Notes: generated from the sequence alone by a model not told the origin. DNA of 64,000 bases from Harmothoe impar (GCA_947462335.1 OX381716.1:10054861-10118860); one strand, 5' to 3'; shown: positions 44,604-57,085, numbered from the stretch's first letter. Translations and numbers: made by a program.

Positions 44604-45083
44604 GAGGTATAGGTGATGGGTTAAGTGATACAGGTGTGTTGTGCTGTGTACCATGTTAACCTCAGGTCATAACCAGTGTGATATCCTATGAATATGAAAT
44701 TATCAGGAAGAATCAAAGGAATAGTCAAAATAGGTTGATAAGATAATATATATATTGTTTTCATGCGTTAGAACAAATGTGCGTTAGGGAAACTTCCCAC
44801 AAAATAAATGCAGTTTTCAGTCAATATAATAGTTGTTTCTATGTCCTTCTACACAATATATTATGTGAGGTTTAACGTACAACGTGATATCTGAAATATG
44901 TCCCTCAAGATAATAAAATATCTTTTTGAAAAGTAAAGAGAAAGAAGGAGATAAGAATGAGGTTTTCAATGATATGTTTATTTTGCAAGTGTCATTAGTA
45001 ATAGTGCAGTAAGAAGTAATAAGGTTATCCAGATAGACTAGATCAAGCAAAATTCCCATGCACATGCCCCGCTATACACTACT
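44604..45083 (-). repeat. Polinton right terminal inverted repeat
   Basis: 480 bp, inverted match of 22388-22869. Outer edge ...GCTATACACTACT at 45083, followed by the target duplication GGTAAG (45084-45089). Confidence 0.95.
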
Positions 45084-45804
45084 GGTAAGGTGAGCAAATC
45101 ATGGACATGGGTCCCCTAGATAACAATGAACCATAGCAGATATATTGTAACTATTTACAATCATTCCATAGGTGTCTATCTCAACACCTATCTTGTGGAA
45201 TGAATGCTTTTACCTCTCCATCCTCCCCTCCTCTCCCTTTCCCTCCCTTCCCTCAGTGCAGAGCAAATCTGCCCATATCCCAGATACTGCTTTTGCCAAT
45301 CCTTCTATGCATCCCCCTAGCTTGTACCCAGTATAAGTGGCCTATCAGCCTCCCTGCTCCCAATGCACTAACCCACAAAATTACCCTACGCTTTCATCTA
45401 CCCTTCATGAAGAAAAGAGTTTAGTCCAGATCAATTTCCTTTCTTTAAAAAAGGTTGAGTGCAATTTAAATACGTTTACTCCAGATTTGACATCGATTTC
45501 AGATTTTGGAGATGTCAGAATGCAATGTAATTGGGCTGTACCGAACAAACCCAGTATGCCAATAAGGTGTGAAGCCAACATCCCAGGGAGGGAAACACCG
45601 CGGCCCCGCCCTGGTGGCAAATGCATGGGTAAAATACTGTCCACTGCATTTATACATGCATTTGATACCAGTCGGAGCTGCAGTGGGCCCCCCTGCCCAC
45701 AGCCCTAACCCTTTATAAAGGGCTGCATGGTGCAGTATTGATCATCATGATGCACCCTGGTGAGCAAATTGCCAGAGCTGAATCTAAACATCCTGTACAT
45801 TTAT
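45084..45804. other. Right flank of Polinton, dispersed repeat, no gene
   Basis: About 45240-45540 is similar to 62450-62770 ('ataagtggcctatc', 'agtccagatcaatttcct', 'gatgtcagaatgcaatgtaattgggct'). No coding signal beyond short ORFs. Confidence 0.6.
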
Positions 45805-46147
45805 GGCTGTGTCTCAAGACTTTGGGCCTTGTTTTTGTGTCTGACCGGTTGCCATCTCTGACCAGGTGCCATCTCTGACCAGGTGTCGTCTCTGACCGAC
45901 TTGGCTTTATAAGGTCAAAATACCAACAGCAGGAGGCTAATCACAATTATAATTATATAACAAGCGCCATAACATTTTTACAAATCCTTATATATGTGAG
46001 TATATTTCTTTTTAAAACAACATTTTTCTGACACCTGGTCAGAGACGGCACCTGGTCAGTGATGGCACCCGATTAGAGATGGCACCCGGTCAGAGACGAC
46101 ACCCGGTCAGAGACAAAACCATTAGCCTAAGTTTGTGAGACACAGCC
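45805..46147 (+). mobile_element. Small element with 17-bp-array inverted ends, copy 1
   Basis: 343 bp, ends GGCTGTGTCTCA...TGAGACACAGCC, flanked by TTAT on both sides (45801-45804, 46148-46151). Inside each end is a short array of a ~17-bp unit (TCTCTGACCAGGTGCCG and its complement CGGCACCTGGTCAGAGA). The A/T-rich centre carries 'acaattataattatataac'. No ORF. A second copy is at 59300-59673. Confidence 0.85.
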
Positions 46148-46151
46148 TTAT

Positions 46152-47000
46152 ACACATCTGCATCATGAGGACCATGGACATTATAAAGCAATATAGTCAT
46201 TTTCTAGCAGGGTTGATGAAAGTAGGCCCCCCTTGAAGGGGAGGAAGACTAAGACAGTTTGTATAACGTCTAGGGTAAATTCCTTTTCTATCAAAGAACA
46301 GTAAATTTGATTTGTCTTAAAAATAAGTGTGTGCTTTGAACTTACTTCAGTTTCAGTCGGAATATTTGAAATATGTATTTCAGTTGTGGAAATCCCATGA
46401 TATGCAAGACATTTGGTCTGGCAGCAAGTACTAACTATAAAATGTCATTCTACCTTAGCACAGCTCTCTAGCACATGAGCAGAGTGATCAATTTGACATG
46501 CCAGCTGAAATCGGGGATGGCAGACTCTGTGGTATATACATCTAATGACAAAAACGTTTTGTAATAAATTGCTCAGTGAATCCACTGATTTCAGGGATGA
46601 ATGGGGAATGTCATTATACTTACATGGAAGGACACTGTAGGCTTCTAGGAATTTAAAATCGACATAATCTCCATACAGATGATTCCAGCAGCAGCTTGTA
46701 TTTATACTTCAATCTTCTCTTGACGCTACCTGCTTCAAAGCCGGCTTTCTAATGTCGCTCTGGCTACCTCTACATCCCCTTTCAGATTTACAAATTCAAC
46801 CTCCCCCCTCCCCCCTCACCTGTCCCTATCTCCATTCCCACTCACATATTTGGACTAAAATTCTTCTCTGCCTCTACATTGTCTAAATGTTAGATAGTGC
46901 CATGAGATCAATATCTTTCAAGGCAGATTAGAATATCTAGACTGGAAAGGTCCATTAGAACTATCAAGTTCTGTGTTCCTGTTTCTAACAGCTCTTGATA
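46152..47000. other. Gene-free stretch
   Basis: Nothing recognised apart from a C-rich patch at about 46800-46830 (ccccctcccccctc). Confidence 0.5.
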
Positions 47001-47856
47001 AAACTAATGACAGTGCTCAGCTTGTCGGGACCTATGGGAGGGCTGTTGGTGGTCTTGTCAGGGTGTTAGTGTTTGACTTGGAATCAGGTTGGTGGTCGGG
47101 TGTATTCAAGGGTACATCACTTACAAGTGCTGGCACCAGGGATAATTGATTCAAAAAATGTTCCTGCTTCTAGACTTACAATCTTCATTATAAACTGAGA
47201 ACTAGCAGAAGGGAACCTTAAAGGGGAAGTGAGTAGCAGGGTGGAGGGAACCCTAAAGGGGAAAAATAGGCAAGAAGTAACGGGTTGGTGTAACCAAATC
47301 ACAACAGAAGCACATACACAATCTTTTTTGGCCATGTTTCAAGTTATTCTGGATTCCATGACCAAGTCGACATATCCACTTTATGCAGTCAGGAACAGGG
47401 CTTTTGAAGGGCACCAACAGTCAGGACAGTGCATGTTAGATCAACTAAAGCAATACTATGACTGCCTCTTCACACACAATCACTGTTATCTGTCATACTA
47501 CAACAACTCTTTGAAGTCGGACACATGACTTAACATGTTATCATGTGAACTCTGCAGGCTGTTGTGTCATCCGTGCACGCTTCACTGGCACGTGGTACAA
47601 CCTCTGCACAGATAAAGATGACAGCTAGCCAACATATGATAATTTATGCATGCAACTGGCTTTAAGTTCCGAACCAAACGTACCTTGTAAGAGTCACAGT
47701 TAGATTACAGATTAAAACATTGCAGAGAGAAGAATATGTAGCTGAGCTGTAGAATCTACTTTAGTTTTACCGTATGAAAAAAGGTTTAAGTGCACATAGG
47801 CAGTAAAATATACTGCTGGTTTATAATATTAAATGACAGTTTTTGGGATTCACTAT

Positions 47857-47968
47857 TAGGGACCTTTAGCAAACCAAACATAGCTTATTAAATGCAGACA
47901 TATCCCATGTCTTTGACATTGCTATGTCTGCATTAAATGAGCTAAGTGGAGTTTGATAAAGGTCCCTA
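47857..47968 (+). mobile_element. Foldback/MITE-like palindrome
   Basis: Ends TAGGGACCTTTAGCAAAC...GTTTGATAAAGGTCCCTA; inner arms CATAGCTTATTAAATGCAGACAT and complement continue the palindrome, leaving a short loop. A diverged copy in the paralogous segment (about 51860-52065) is interrupted by another MITE. Confidence 0.7.
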
Positions 47969-49864
47969 TCAACAGTGTGTGAGAGTCTATTTTGATGTCC
48001 CTTCATCCCTTTGCCTCTCCCTCCTCCTCCCATCTCCCAGCCCCTTGGCCATAATTTCCCTCATCAATGGCCTCCCTGTAATTATTGATCCTCTGTTAAA
48101 CAAAAACAACCGTTCATCCTAAAAAACCAGGATCAATACACACCGCAAGCACGGTGGTGTCATCTAGTTACCAGACGTCCTCGAAGTCCGCTGACACAGT
48201 CGCTTTTTGTTCTCTGATCAATAGTTATTTTGATGTACAGTTTTTAGATTATTCAGCCCCTGCTGAGTTCTGAAGAAGTTAGTTGATAAAAGGGTGTGTA
48301 TATATTAAGTGTGTTGTTTAACAGGGTACTCTCTCAAGAATAAACAGTGTACCATTTACTTAATTAGCTCTTATCACAAGTAATTTTTGGTTAAGCTGTT
48401 TGAACATAATTAACCATTTAAGAACTTCATTTTGCTAAAAGATGACATTTGTCGTCATGATTAACCAAGGGATGATACACCATAGGGAAGATTGGCATGA
48501 TGCTTGCATGCATTTATGCATCATGACGTGCAAGGGCATGATGCATTAAGGCATTATGCCATACCTAAAGGGTCAATGGTATTTGAAGGCTCATCATTGA
48601 GAATGTATCTGATGTACTTTATATACATTCTTTGAACTTGAACACAACAACAATATTTTAAGCACTGACTGGTCAGGTTGGGGATTGAATGTCACACCAT
48701 GTTAACATAGTCACGGAATAGTCCAGTATGCACAAACAAAACACCAGAAACTTACTTACAGGTGCATTATGACAACAGATGAACAAAAAGGCTGCAGGGC
48801 ATTATACTGTACTCAACATCCAAGATTCCTGAAGCTTGCCAGATATCGATAGAGTCAGGGAGGTCTGGCAAGCAATATATTGTTGATTTGATACTACTGG
48901 TGTCTTGTGCTGAGACTAACTAGAGCACACATAAGCTGCACTGTTCAGCCAACCGTAGTTCCTTAAAGGTTTAATCAGCTTAATGTGCTACTTACACAGT
49001 GCTCTCGTCTTAAAGTACCCTGTCATCCTGGGGATTTAGTGTGCTCACCAATATAACCTATTTCTCCAATATAGAGTGTTACCTATATTATATTGTTCAG
49101 AAATATTTTATGCATATATGTAGCTTTGGACAGTAATGAACAAAGCAATTTTGTATCATGAATTAAATCTAGTTATGAGATGCCCTGCATCCTATCAGCA
49201 GCCTGATGGACTGAACAGCTGAAGGAGTTTCACTATTTGGTATGAGCCTTTGCACAGGGTGTTCTACAAATATTAGATGTACACATTCTGGTCCCTAGCT
49301 CCTTTACCTCCGCCTGTATTAAGAACAGTCTGGCACTGTACAAACTGACTCTGGACTGTGAGATATCATACAATGCACTCTAAACACAAATATTTACCCA
49401 ATTTGAGTTTTTCATGGTAGCTTAGGGTCTCTCTGTAAAGGTTATAATTGAAGCATCATTCCCAGTGAACAAGAAATGTTATACAATATTTTATAACGCT
49501 ATATATAACATTATATAACGTTTCTCTAAGGCTCCTTACTATGGCATAAGGTTATATAAAGTTTTAAACGTGATTTTGACGTAAAATAACGTTTTTTTGT
49601 TAGCTAGGTTGCGTCTCCCCCTGAATGATTCAATTAATAGCATTTGAAATATGTGTTTAATGTGTCTGCTTCCCAATGTTAACTAACAAGATGTGTCAAT
49701 GTTGTCATAATCCCTGACACATTAACAAATTAGAGGGTGGTTCCTAGGTTATAAAAAAGAGGGACTGAACTAGAGGTATCTGGTTATGTTGTCACCAGAG
49801 AACACAGCAGCTGCGTCTCAGTTGTAAGAAGGTTGTTAGCAGCAATTCAGTTGTTTCTGAAAAG

Positions 49865-50135
49865 TGAATCGCGTTCAAGAATAGTGAATGTTCCTAGTGA
49901 CGTGTTCAATGGTGACTTGTATTTATTGAGTTTTACTTAGGCAAATAACTAGACATTCAACAAGTAAAATGAAGACCTTTATTTCATGAGTTTTACTACA
50001 AGAAATGACACGGAATATGACGCTAGAAACTTAAAAAAAACGTTCACAAACTGCTCAAAAATCGTTTGTAAATTCATAGAGATTTGACACAAAAATAGCA
50101 CAAGTTCCGCCTGAGATTTTGTTGATTGGTGTACC
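49865..50135 (+). repeat. Dispersed ~270-bp repeat, copy 1
   Basis: Shares 'gaatagtgaatgttcc(t/c)agtga', 'gagttttact', 'cacgagttttactacaagaaat' and 'gagattttgtt' with 60112-60372 (same orientation) and with 56860-57085 and 59925-60030 (opposite orientation). No ORF of note. Confidence 0.75.
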
Positions 50136-50189
50136 ATAAAATGTTGTGAGGCAGATGTGTCTCGATGCTGTGGTATATATTGTCGATGT

Positions 50190-50216
50190 ATTTCCCTCTC
50201 CCTCTCTCTCTCTCTT
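50190..50216 (+). repeat. (CT)n-rich microsatellite
   Basis: Pyrimidine-rich CTCTCT stretch; its counterpart at about 55856-55880 in the paralogous copy is a longer CT run. Confidence 0.8.
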
Positions 50217-51164
50217 GTACCCTCTCCCCCATTCTCTCTGCACTCTCCCACAATATCTCTCTAAGCTGTATAATGTATTACATAATGATCTTGTTTTTAC
50301 CTTCCCGTATCTAACTATATCCCCTGCCTGACCTGCGTATTCCTATTCATCGATTTCACACTATATCTCAATGCTTTATAGTCAAATCCAGTATTGCGAC
50401 CTGCCCCAATCCCCCTCCCCCTTGTTTCGCCTATATACATTTCACCACACCACCTAGGCGAGGCCTGTATTACTCCGCAATCAGTCCAAGACCTTTTGAA
50501 CACCACTCCAGCCCTTAGTCAGTCCACCACTTGGTTAGGGTTGGATTAATGTTGATATTTCCTTGCCCAAATACCATGTCACAAGGCTGTATGTACATTG
50601 AACTATACCTCCACTTGTCAGTTTCAATCCCAGGTCAGCTCTTGGCCTTGTGTCATACACTGTGCAGATGCAGAAAATTGCTAGACAAAGACAGGAATTG
50701 CCTGCGTATCATTTTTGGTCAGTAACCTCCCATGTCGACGCATCTTAAGGTCACACCATTTACAAATAACTCCATCTAAAAAGATTTCCAAGCATATTGT
50801 TACCTAGAAACCAAAACCAATATGGCGCTGGTGCTAGACTATACAGCCCTTCCTTTCACCCCGCGTCTAAACATACTACCAGTTACTGGGTGGTTGTATA
50901 CCCTGTCCAGTTCAATGCCTGGCTGCCCTAACCAATCTAAGACTCACCTCCCGTGTGGCCGACCATTAATTCTCTATCAGAATCCCAGAGGTAGACCCTG
51001 CAGTCAAAACCACTGTGTGAGCCGGATTGGGGTGACTGCTTTCATGCTGTGATGTGCTGTGTGAACTAGAGTGGTCAAATTCTTTACATGTGGTGTTTAC
51101 ATCCCAATTCTAGACAGTTAGTAATTGGTTTGTATAACCAGATCAGAAGGAACAAAAGCACATA

Positions 51165-51312
51165 CTGTGAAAGTACTTATATTCACGGGTGTAAATTTTC
51201 GCTGAGGTGGCAAAAAAGACTAATTCGCGGGTATTTATTCCATATTGTAGTACAAAGAATTTCGCGGATTCTCCATTTCCGTGAATATAGTGAAAATATG
51301 TACTCAGCAAAA
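51165..51312 (+). mobile_element. MITE-like sequence with TTCGCGGGTATTT motif
   Basis: Contains TTCACGGGTGTAAATTTTCGC and AATTCGCGGGTATTTATT with complementary TTTCGCGGATTCTCC...GTGAATATAGTGAAAATA near the other end; absent from copy 1 near 47300. Ends not exact. Confidence 0.5.
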
Positions 51313-51873
51313 TAAAGTATGACCACAGTTCTTTTCGGCCATGTTCTCAGAGGTTCTGGTCCAGATTTGATGACTGAGAGTCAGGAATAGGGCTTTGGAG
51401 GGGTACCAACAGTGAGGACAGTGCCTGTTACATCAACTAAAGCAATACTATGACTGCCTCTTCTGTTGTCTGTCATGCGACAACCACCCTTTGAAGTCAC
51501 GGAGCCTGATCACGTGACTAAAAGTGTTATCATGTGATCCCTGCTGGTGGTGACGTCATGCATAGACGCTCAACTGGCACCCAGTATACCCTCTGCACAG
51601 ATAAAAATGACAGCCAGCAAATATATGATAATTTATGCAACTGGCTCTAGGTTTGAAGCCAAACGTACCTTAGTGAGTGACACCTGAGTTACAGATTTAA
51701 ACCTTGCAGTGAGAAAATTCCTAAATCAGCCTCCATATATTGTTTCTCCATCCGTGCACTGCCAAAAGTTAATGTAGCTGAGCAGTAGAATCTACTGTAG
51801 TTTCACAGTATGAAGTACGGTTTAAGTGGACATAGGCAGTAGACTATATTGTTGGTTTATAGCATAGCTCATT

Positions 51874-51981
51874 CCTAGTGGGCACAGAACATTGAATCAG
51901 CATTGAAAAGCGGTTGACAATGTTGATTCCATGTTGATTCATTGTTGATTCAACATTGAACTGAGCTTTGTGCCCACTGGG
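51874..51981 (+). mobile_element. 108-bp MITE with CCAGTGGGCACA-type ends
   Basis: Ends CCTAGTGGGCACA and (complement) CCCAGTGGGCACA; the interior is made of repeated TTGATTC/GAATCAA motifs (ATGTTGATTCATTGTTGATTC). It interrupts the copy 2 counterpart of the palindrome at 47857-47968. Confidence 0.8.
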
Positions 51982-52074
51982 TTAGATGCAGATGTATCCT
52001 ACGTCTTTACCATTGCTATGTCTGTGTTAAATGAGCTACGTCAAGTTTGCTAAAGGTCCATATACAGGTGGAAG

Positions 52075-52553
52075 ACTGGGGGATTAACAATACAGACTGG
52101 ATAACCCACCCAGGCTGGTTTTACAGGTCGCTCAGCCCTGAATTATGGGCCGTTCTAGTACACCACTGTAATCTTACTACAGCTTTCATATAACCATATT
52201 TGCGATTTTTATATGATATTTGCGAAATATTTACGCCTATCTAGTATATAGATGAGTATAACAGCTACCAACTTTTAGATGCATTATGTGCATGGTCCAT
52301 TGCATTTCTAAGTTATTATGAGTTTAAATCAGTATTTTATCTAATTTGACACACATGTAGCAGAGTCTCTGGTTGGATAAGGTGTGAAAGCCTGAGCTGC
52401 AGCCTGCTATACCAGGCTGCCTGCATGGTACATCAGCCTGCTGTGATTGGAGAGTGTATAGGGGTGGCCTGAAAGTACAGGCTGGGCGACCTGAAAGTAC
52501 AGGCTGCCTGTTAATGCAGGCTGTCCTGTTCTCCTATACTAGTCCTCCACCTG
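52075..52553 (+). mobile_element. 479-bp inverted-repeat element in copy 2
   Basis: Begins CAGGTGGAAGACTGG and ends with complementary TAGTCCTCCACCTG, flanked by TATA/ATATA. Internal part repeats AGGCTG and GGCCTGAAAGTACAGGCTG units. Missing from copy 1 at the corresponding place (about 47970). No transposase. Confidence 0.75.
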
Positions 52554-54099
52554 ATATATACAGTGTGTGAGAAACTATTTTGATGTCCTCTCATCCCTTT
52601 GCCTCTTCCTCCTCCTCCCATATCCAGCCCCCGGGCCATAACTTCCCTCATCAATGGCCTCTCTGTAATTATTGATCCTCTGTTAAACAAAAACAACTGT
52701 TCATCCTAAAAACGAGGATCAATACACACCGCAAGCACGGTGGTGTCATCTAGTGGCCATGTCTGACATATCACCACATGTCCTGAGCGTCCGCTGACAC
52801 AGCCACTTTTTGTACTCTGATCAATAGTTGTTTTAATGTGCACTTTTTAGCCCCTGCTGAGTTCTGAAGTAGCTGGTTGATGAAAGGTTGAGTGTATGTA
52901 AAGTGTGTACGTGTAGTTGATGTGCAGAGTCTCTCAGGAATGAGCAGTGTCCCTTTTACTTAATCAGCTCTTATCACAATTAATTTTTGATAGTGGGTTT
53001 TGGTTAAGCTGTTTGAACATAATTAACCATTTAAGTACTGCATGTTGCTAAAAGATGACATTTGTCGTCATGATGCACCAAGGAGGGATGCATCATTAGG
53101 ATGATTGGCATGATGCTTGCATGCAGCACTGGAAAGTTACTAGCCAGGGCTGCATTTATGCATCATGATGTGCAAGGGCATGATACCATCCTCAAAGGGT
53201 CAATGGGGTTTGAAGGTATCTGATGTACTTAGTATGCATGTACAAACAAAACACCTGAGACTTACTCACTGGTGCATCATGATGACAAACAAAGAGGAAC
53301 TTTAAGGGCATTATACTGTACTTTTACCACAGCGGTGTCTTGTGCTGCCCCCAGTGACTGACTCTGACACTAACTAGAGCACACATGAGCTGCACTGTTC
53401 AGCCATCCGTAGTTCCTTAAAGGTTTAATCAGCTTTAGGTGCTGCTTACACAGTGCTTTCGTCTTAAAGTACCCAGTCATCCTGAGGCTTTAGTATGTGG
53501 CCTACTTCTCCAACATGGAGTGTGATCTAAATGTCTTCATTTAAAAATATTCTATGCCTATGTGGCTTTGAACAATTATAAACAAAAGAATATGGCTGAA
53601 ATCTAGTTATGAGATGTCCTGCCTCCTATCAGCAGCCTTATGTGGTAGACAGCTGAAGGGCTTTCAGTATTTGGTATGAGCCTTTGCAGGGTGTTCTGTA
53701 AATATTAGATGTTCACCATCTGGTCCCTAGCCCTTCACTCCCAACCGTGTGTTTAGAACAGCCCGGCACTGCACACAGTGACACTTCACTGTGAGATATA
53801 ATAGAATGCACTCTACACACAAATATTTACTTAATTCAAGTTTGTCATGGTAGCTTAGGGTCCATGTAAAAGTTGTGGTTGAAGCATCCTTGTGTCTCCC
53901 CCTGGACGATTCCAAGACTTATTAGCCGATACAGAATAAGGGGATGGTCTGAGCATGAGTGAAATACTCCCTTCCTATTGGCTGCAGAAATCTCTATGAA
54001 TACAAAAAAAATGTACAGCTCTCTGGGCCAGAGCAATGGTATTTCAGTCACAACAACTAATATCATCAAATGATTGACAAACATTTTTTTGTGACTGAA

Positions 54100-55200
54100 A
54101 CTGACTATGGTTGAACCTACACACGACAACCTTAATGTGTGATGTAAATGCAATGCTATCCTGACTCCCTGGAGCAGTGGACAGTACCCTGTCCCTGGTT
54201 AAATATACATACATACTATTTGATCTTGTCACTAACCAAGCCGAGTGCTCCCCACAAATGAATAATCCATGAGACTTTAAACACTGTAAGTTGAAAAACT
54301 GCTATTGATGAGAGGAGAAAAAGTAGAACTGTCATGAGCTCCATGTAGTGTCTGCGGATACGTCAGCTATGGCCACTAGGTGGTGCCACCGTGCTTGTGG
54401 TGTTTATTGATCAAGGTTTTTAATGATGAGTGTTTTGTCATTTACCAAGAATCGAATACCCATAGGGAGGGAACTGATGAGAAAGGGGTGTAATATGGCA
54501 TTGTATGGGGAATGGTGGGGGAGGGGCATATAGTATAATGGATGGTTCCTGAATGATGTAGACAGACAAAGCTGTATGAAATAACCATGAAGAGAAATAG
54601 TAGGATATGTGATGGGATACCTTTGCAGAGCTGTAGAATATGGTACATAACCTCTGAGGTGACCCAGTAGAGCAGAGGACTTTTGGCTAAAGGGTTTATA
54701 TGCTCCTACTGTTAAAAGCCAAATACAAGTATCGTTTTAAATGAGAAATGGTTCCAATAACCAGCTCTCAGACTCATACTGGTTCATATAACCTGCTCAG
54801 GAGGTTATACATATAATGTCCTGAGGAAGTTGTGTGCAAAGCATCTGATTAGGGCCTATGACGCCTTAGCTATGGCTAGTCATATACTCTTGGTGCTCTG
54901 AGGTAGAAGAACATGGAATAGAACATGCGGTAAGAACAATAGGCCCAACAGCCAGGCGGATTATTAATGTTGAGAGGCACCTTAACGGGCTCATCATGTA
55001 TTTCCTAATTGTTTTTAAGAGAGTATTGGAGAGGGATGGAAGACAAGAAAGGAGTGAAGCTATTTTTGTTGACACAGGATATTACATGAGTGGAAAGTCT
55101 GGACAATGTAGACCCATGGGAGAAAGGGGCACTATTAGGCAGGAGAGTCAATGTCACCTTAGTTACAACATTCGCCCATGGCCCCCTCTAACACAATCTC
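54100..55200. other. Unmatched stretch in copy 2, no gene
   Basis: No clear counterpart in copy 1. About 54340-54420 resembles the reverse complement of 52720-52790 (GGTGGTGCCACCGTGCTTGTGGTG vs CACCGCAAGCACGGTGGTG), a local inverted repeat. Only short ORFs. Confidence 0.5.
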
Positions 55201-55855
55201 AGTTTCCTATCTTGCCATGACAATGCTTTGAAGTCATGGACCCTGATCACATGACTAAACATGAAGGTTATCATGTGACCCCTGCAGGCTGTGACGTCAT
55301 GCATGGACGCCCTCCAGCACCTGCTACACACAGCGATACAAAGGCAAACAGTCTGACTGACATTGGTAGAATTTTTTGGGACTTCCTTTTGATTTTGGTG
55401 TTTTTCTCTCTTTCAATAACTGTGCAATGTTGCCGGGGCTGTATAGTGTATGAATCCGAGCCTGTGACAGATGGTTGATGGAGGTCCTTCTGTTAGTGGT
55501 TGGGTGTTGTTGGTGGAATGTTGTACAATGATGGTAAATTTGACGTAATGAAATTCCACCTTATGTGCTTTTTTTTAAACCCCGATCCCTGCAGAAAGGC
55601 AATTTTGTTGCCCCCTCCACAATGGTTGGAAATCCTAGACGTCCACACCTTCATCCATTTTCCTATTCCATTTTTCTGGTTTCCTAATTATCTTGTTAAC
55701 TGCAGCATCTATCCCTAAACACCTATATTTCTGTCCCTGTCTGTCTCGTGAAGCTATCCTTCTGTATCTTTATAGCTTCTGTGTCTCTGTGTCTGCCTTC
55801 ATTTACCCTCTCCCTCTCTTTTTTTTACTCTCACCCCCCCCAAAAAAAAAACTCT

Positions 55856-55880
55856 CTCATTCTCTCTCTCTCTCTCTCTG
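55856..55880 (+). repeat. (CT)n microsatellite
   Basis: Uninterrupted CT run in a pyrimidine-rich region; responsible for Leu/Ser-rich spurious ORFs. Confidence 0.9.
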
Positions 55881-56859
55881 CACTCTCAAACACTCTTTCT
55901 CTAAACTATGTCATATATAATGTGTATGTGTATCACATATTGATATAGATATCCTCCTATATCTAATTATATCCCCTGTCTGACCTGTGTATCGCTATCC
56001 ATTGATTTCACACTATATCTCAATGATTTATATTCAAAAACAAAATCCCCACCTGCCGTCCTCCCTGTCTCTAACGTATACATTTCACCACACCACCTAG
56101 ACTAGGCCTGTATTACTCCACGATCAGTCAAAGACCTTTAGAACACTGGTTCTGCCCTAAGTCGGTCCACCACTTGGTTAGGGTCTTTGGATTAATGTTG
56201 ATATTTTCTTGCCTCAATACCATATCACAAGGCTGTATGTACATTGGACAAGACCTTTGCTGGTCTTTGCCAATCTGATGTCAGCTGTGGTACTTCTGTT
56301 ACATACATTGCAGATGCATAAAGTGGTGTTGCCAAACAAAGACATGAATTGCCTACTTCGTTGGATTTCTTCTGTAACCTCCATCGTAAACCCTCTCAAA
56401 GGTGACTGCACTCCAAGTAATTCCTTTTAGAAAAGGTTTACGAGTACCTTGTTAACTAGACACCAAAGCCAAGATGGCACTGGTACAGGTTAGACTATAC
56501 ATGACAGTACTGGTAGACCACCTCTTAACAAACTTCAAGCTCCTAGGTGACTGTATACCCTGTCCAGGTCAATGCCTGGCTGCCCTAACCAATCTAAGAC
56601 TCACCTCCCCTGTGGCCCACCATTAATTCTGTATCAGACCTGCAGGCAGAACCACTGTGAGAGTAGGAGTTGGGGTGACTGCTGTGGGGTTGTGATGTGG
56701 GAACTAGTGTGGGACTCATTGCTTTCACTGCATGAATGTTTACATTTAAGCAAATTGATGATGTCTCAAAGGGAAACGTTAAGTGTACGTCAAGTACAGT
56801 AATGTCCCAGAATAAAATGCATTTAGGTTGCTGTAAGGGGCATCTAAATATATATATTT

Positions 56860-57085
56860 ATATCCCTGCAAACAAAATCTCAAGCAGAACTCATGCTGTT
56901 TTCGTGTCAAAACTAAAGGCTTTCAGAACGTTTTTGGAGCGTTTTTGGAAATCTTCTCATGCATATTACCTGTCATTTCTTGTAGTGAAACTTGAGAAAT
57001 ACTGGTCTTCATTCTACTTGTGGAATTTCTGGTTATTTGCACGAGTGCAACTGGGGAAAAACTCATGTCACTAGGAACGTTCACT
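56860..57085 (-). repeat. Dispersed ~270-bp repeat, inverted copy
   Basis: Reverse-complement relative of 49865-50135 and 60112-60372 (starts 'aaacaaaatctcaagcagaact', ends 'ctaggaacgttcactattct'). Confidence 0.75.

Larger units (their letters stand above)
22388..45083. mobile_element. Maverick/Polinton (virus-like DNA transposon), complete ends
   Basis: 22,696 bp, flanked by the perfect 6-bp direct repeat GGTAAG (22382-22387 and 45084-45089) and bounded by ~480-bp terminal inverted repeats starting AGTAGTGTATAGCGGGGC. Six-base target duplications, 5'-AG ends and the gene set (protein-primed PolB, A32-like ATPase, DDE integrase with chromodomain, penton-like and double jelly-roll capsid proteins) are the defining marks of metazoan Polintons. 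Several genes are spliced. Self-synthesis via protein-primed replication and integrase-mediated insertion is known for the family; particle formation is inferred from the capsid genes. Damage: a frameshift in the polymerase and an in-frame stop in the PC4-like gene. Confidence 0.96.
47000..51060 (+). repeat. Second segmental duplication, copy 1
   Basis: Colinear with about 51070-56720: for example 47593-47660/51570-51650 ('cctctgcacagataaa', 'atatgataatttatgcaactgg'), 48050-48175/52620-52750, 49140-49260/53585-53690, 50250-50480/55915-56120 and 50900-51040/56560-56690. No surviving ORF. Part of this block (about 48050-48310) is more distantly related to 5490-5760 and 12670-12990 of the first duplication, so all four copies may descend from one unit. 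Confidence 0.75.
51070..56720 (+). repeat. Second segmental duplication, copy 2
   Basis: Paralogous to 47000-51060. It is longer because of insertions: a MITE at 51874-51981, an element at 52075-52553 and further unmatched sequence at about 54100-55200. Short ORFs are not conserved between the copies. Confidence 0.75.

Noticed and set aside
45850..46110. Possible CRISPR-like or satellite array of 17-bp units
   Set aside because: Units are contiguous without unique spacers, occur as inverted arrays at element ends and in a eukaryotic genome; explained by the MITE at 45805-46147.
55693..55948. Two overlapping Leu/Ser-rich ORFs that resemble membrane segments
   Set aside because: Driven by the CT microsatellite and pyrimidine tracts; not conserved in the paralogous copy at 50150-50330.
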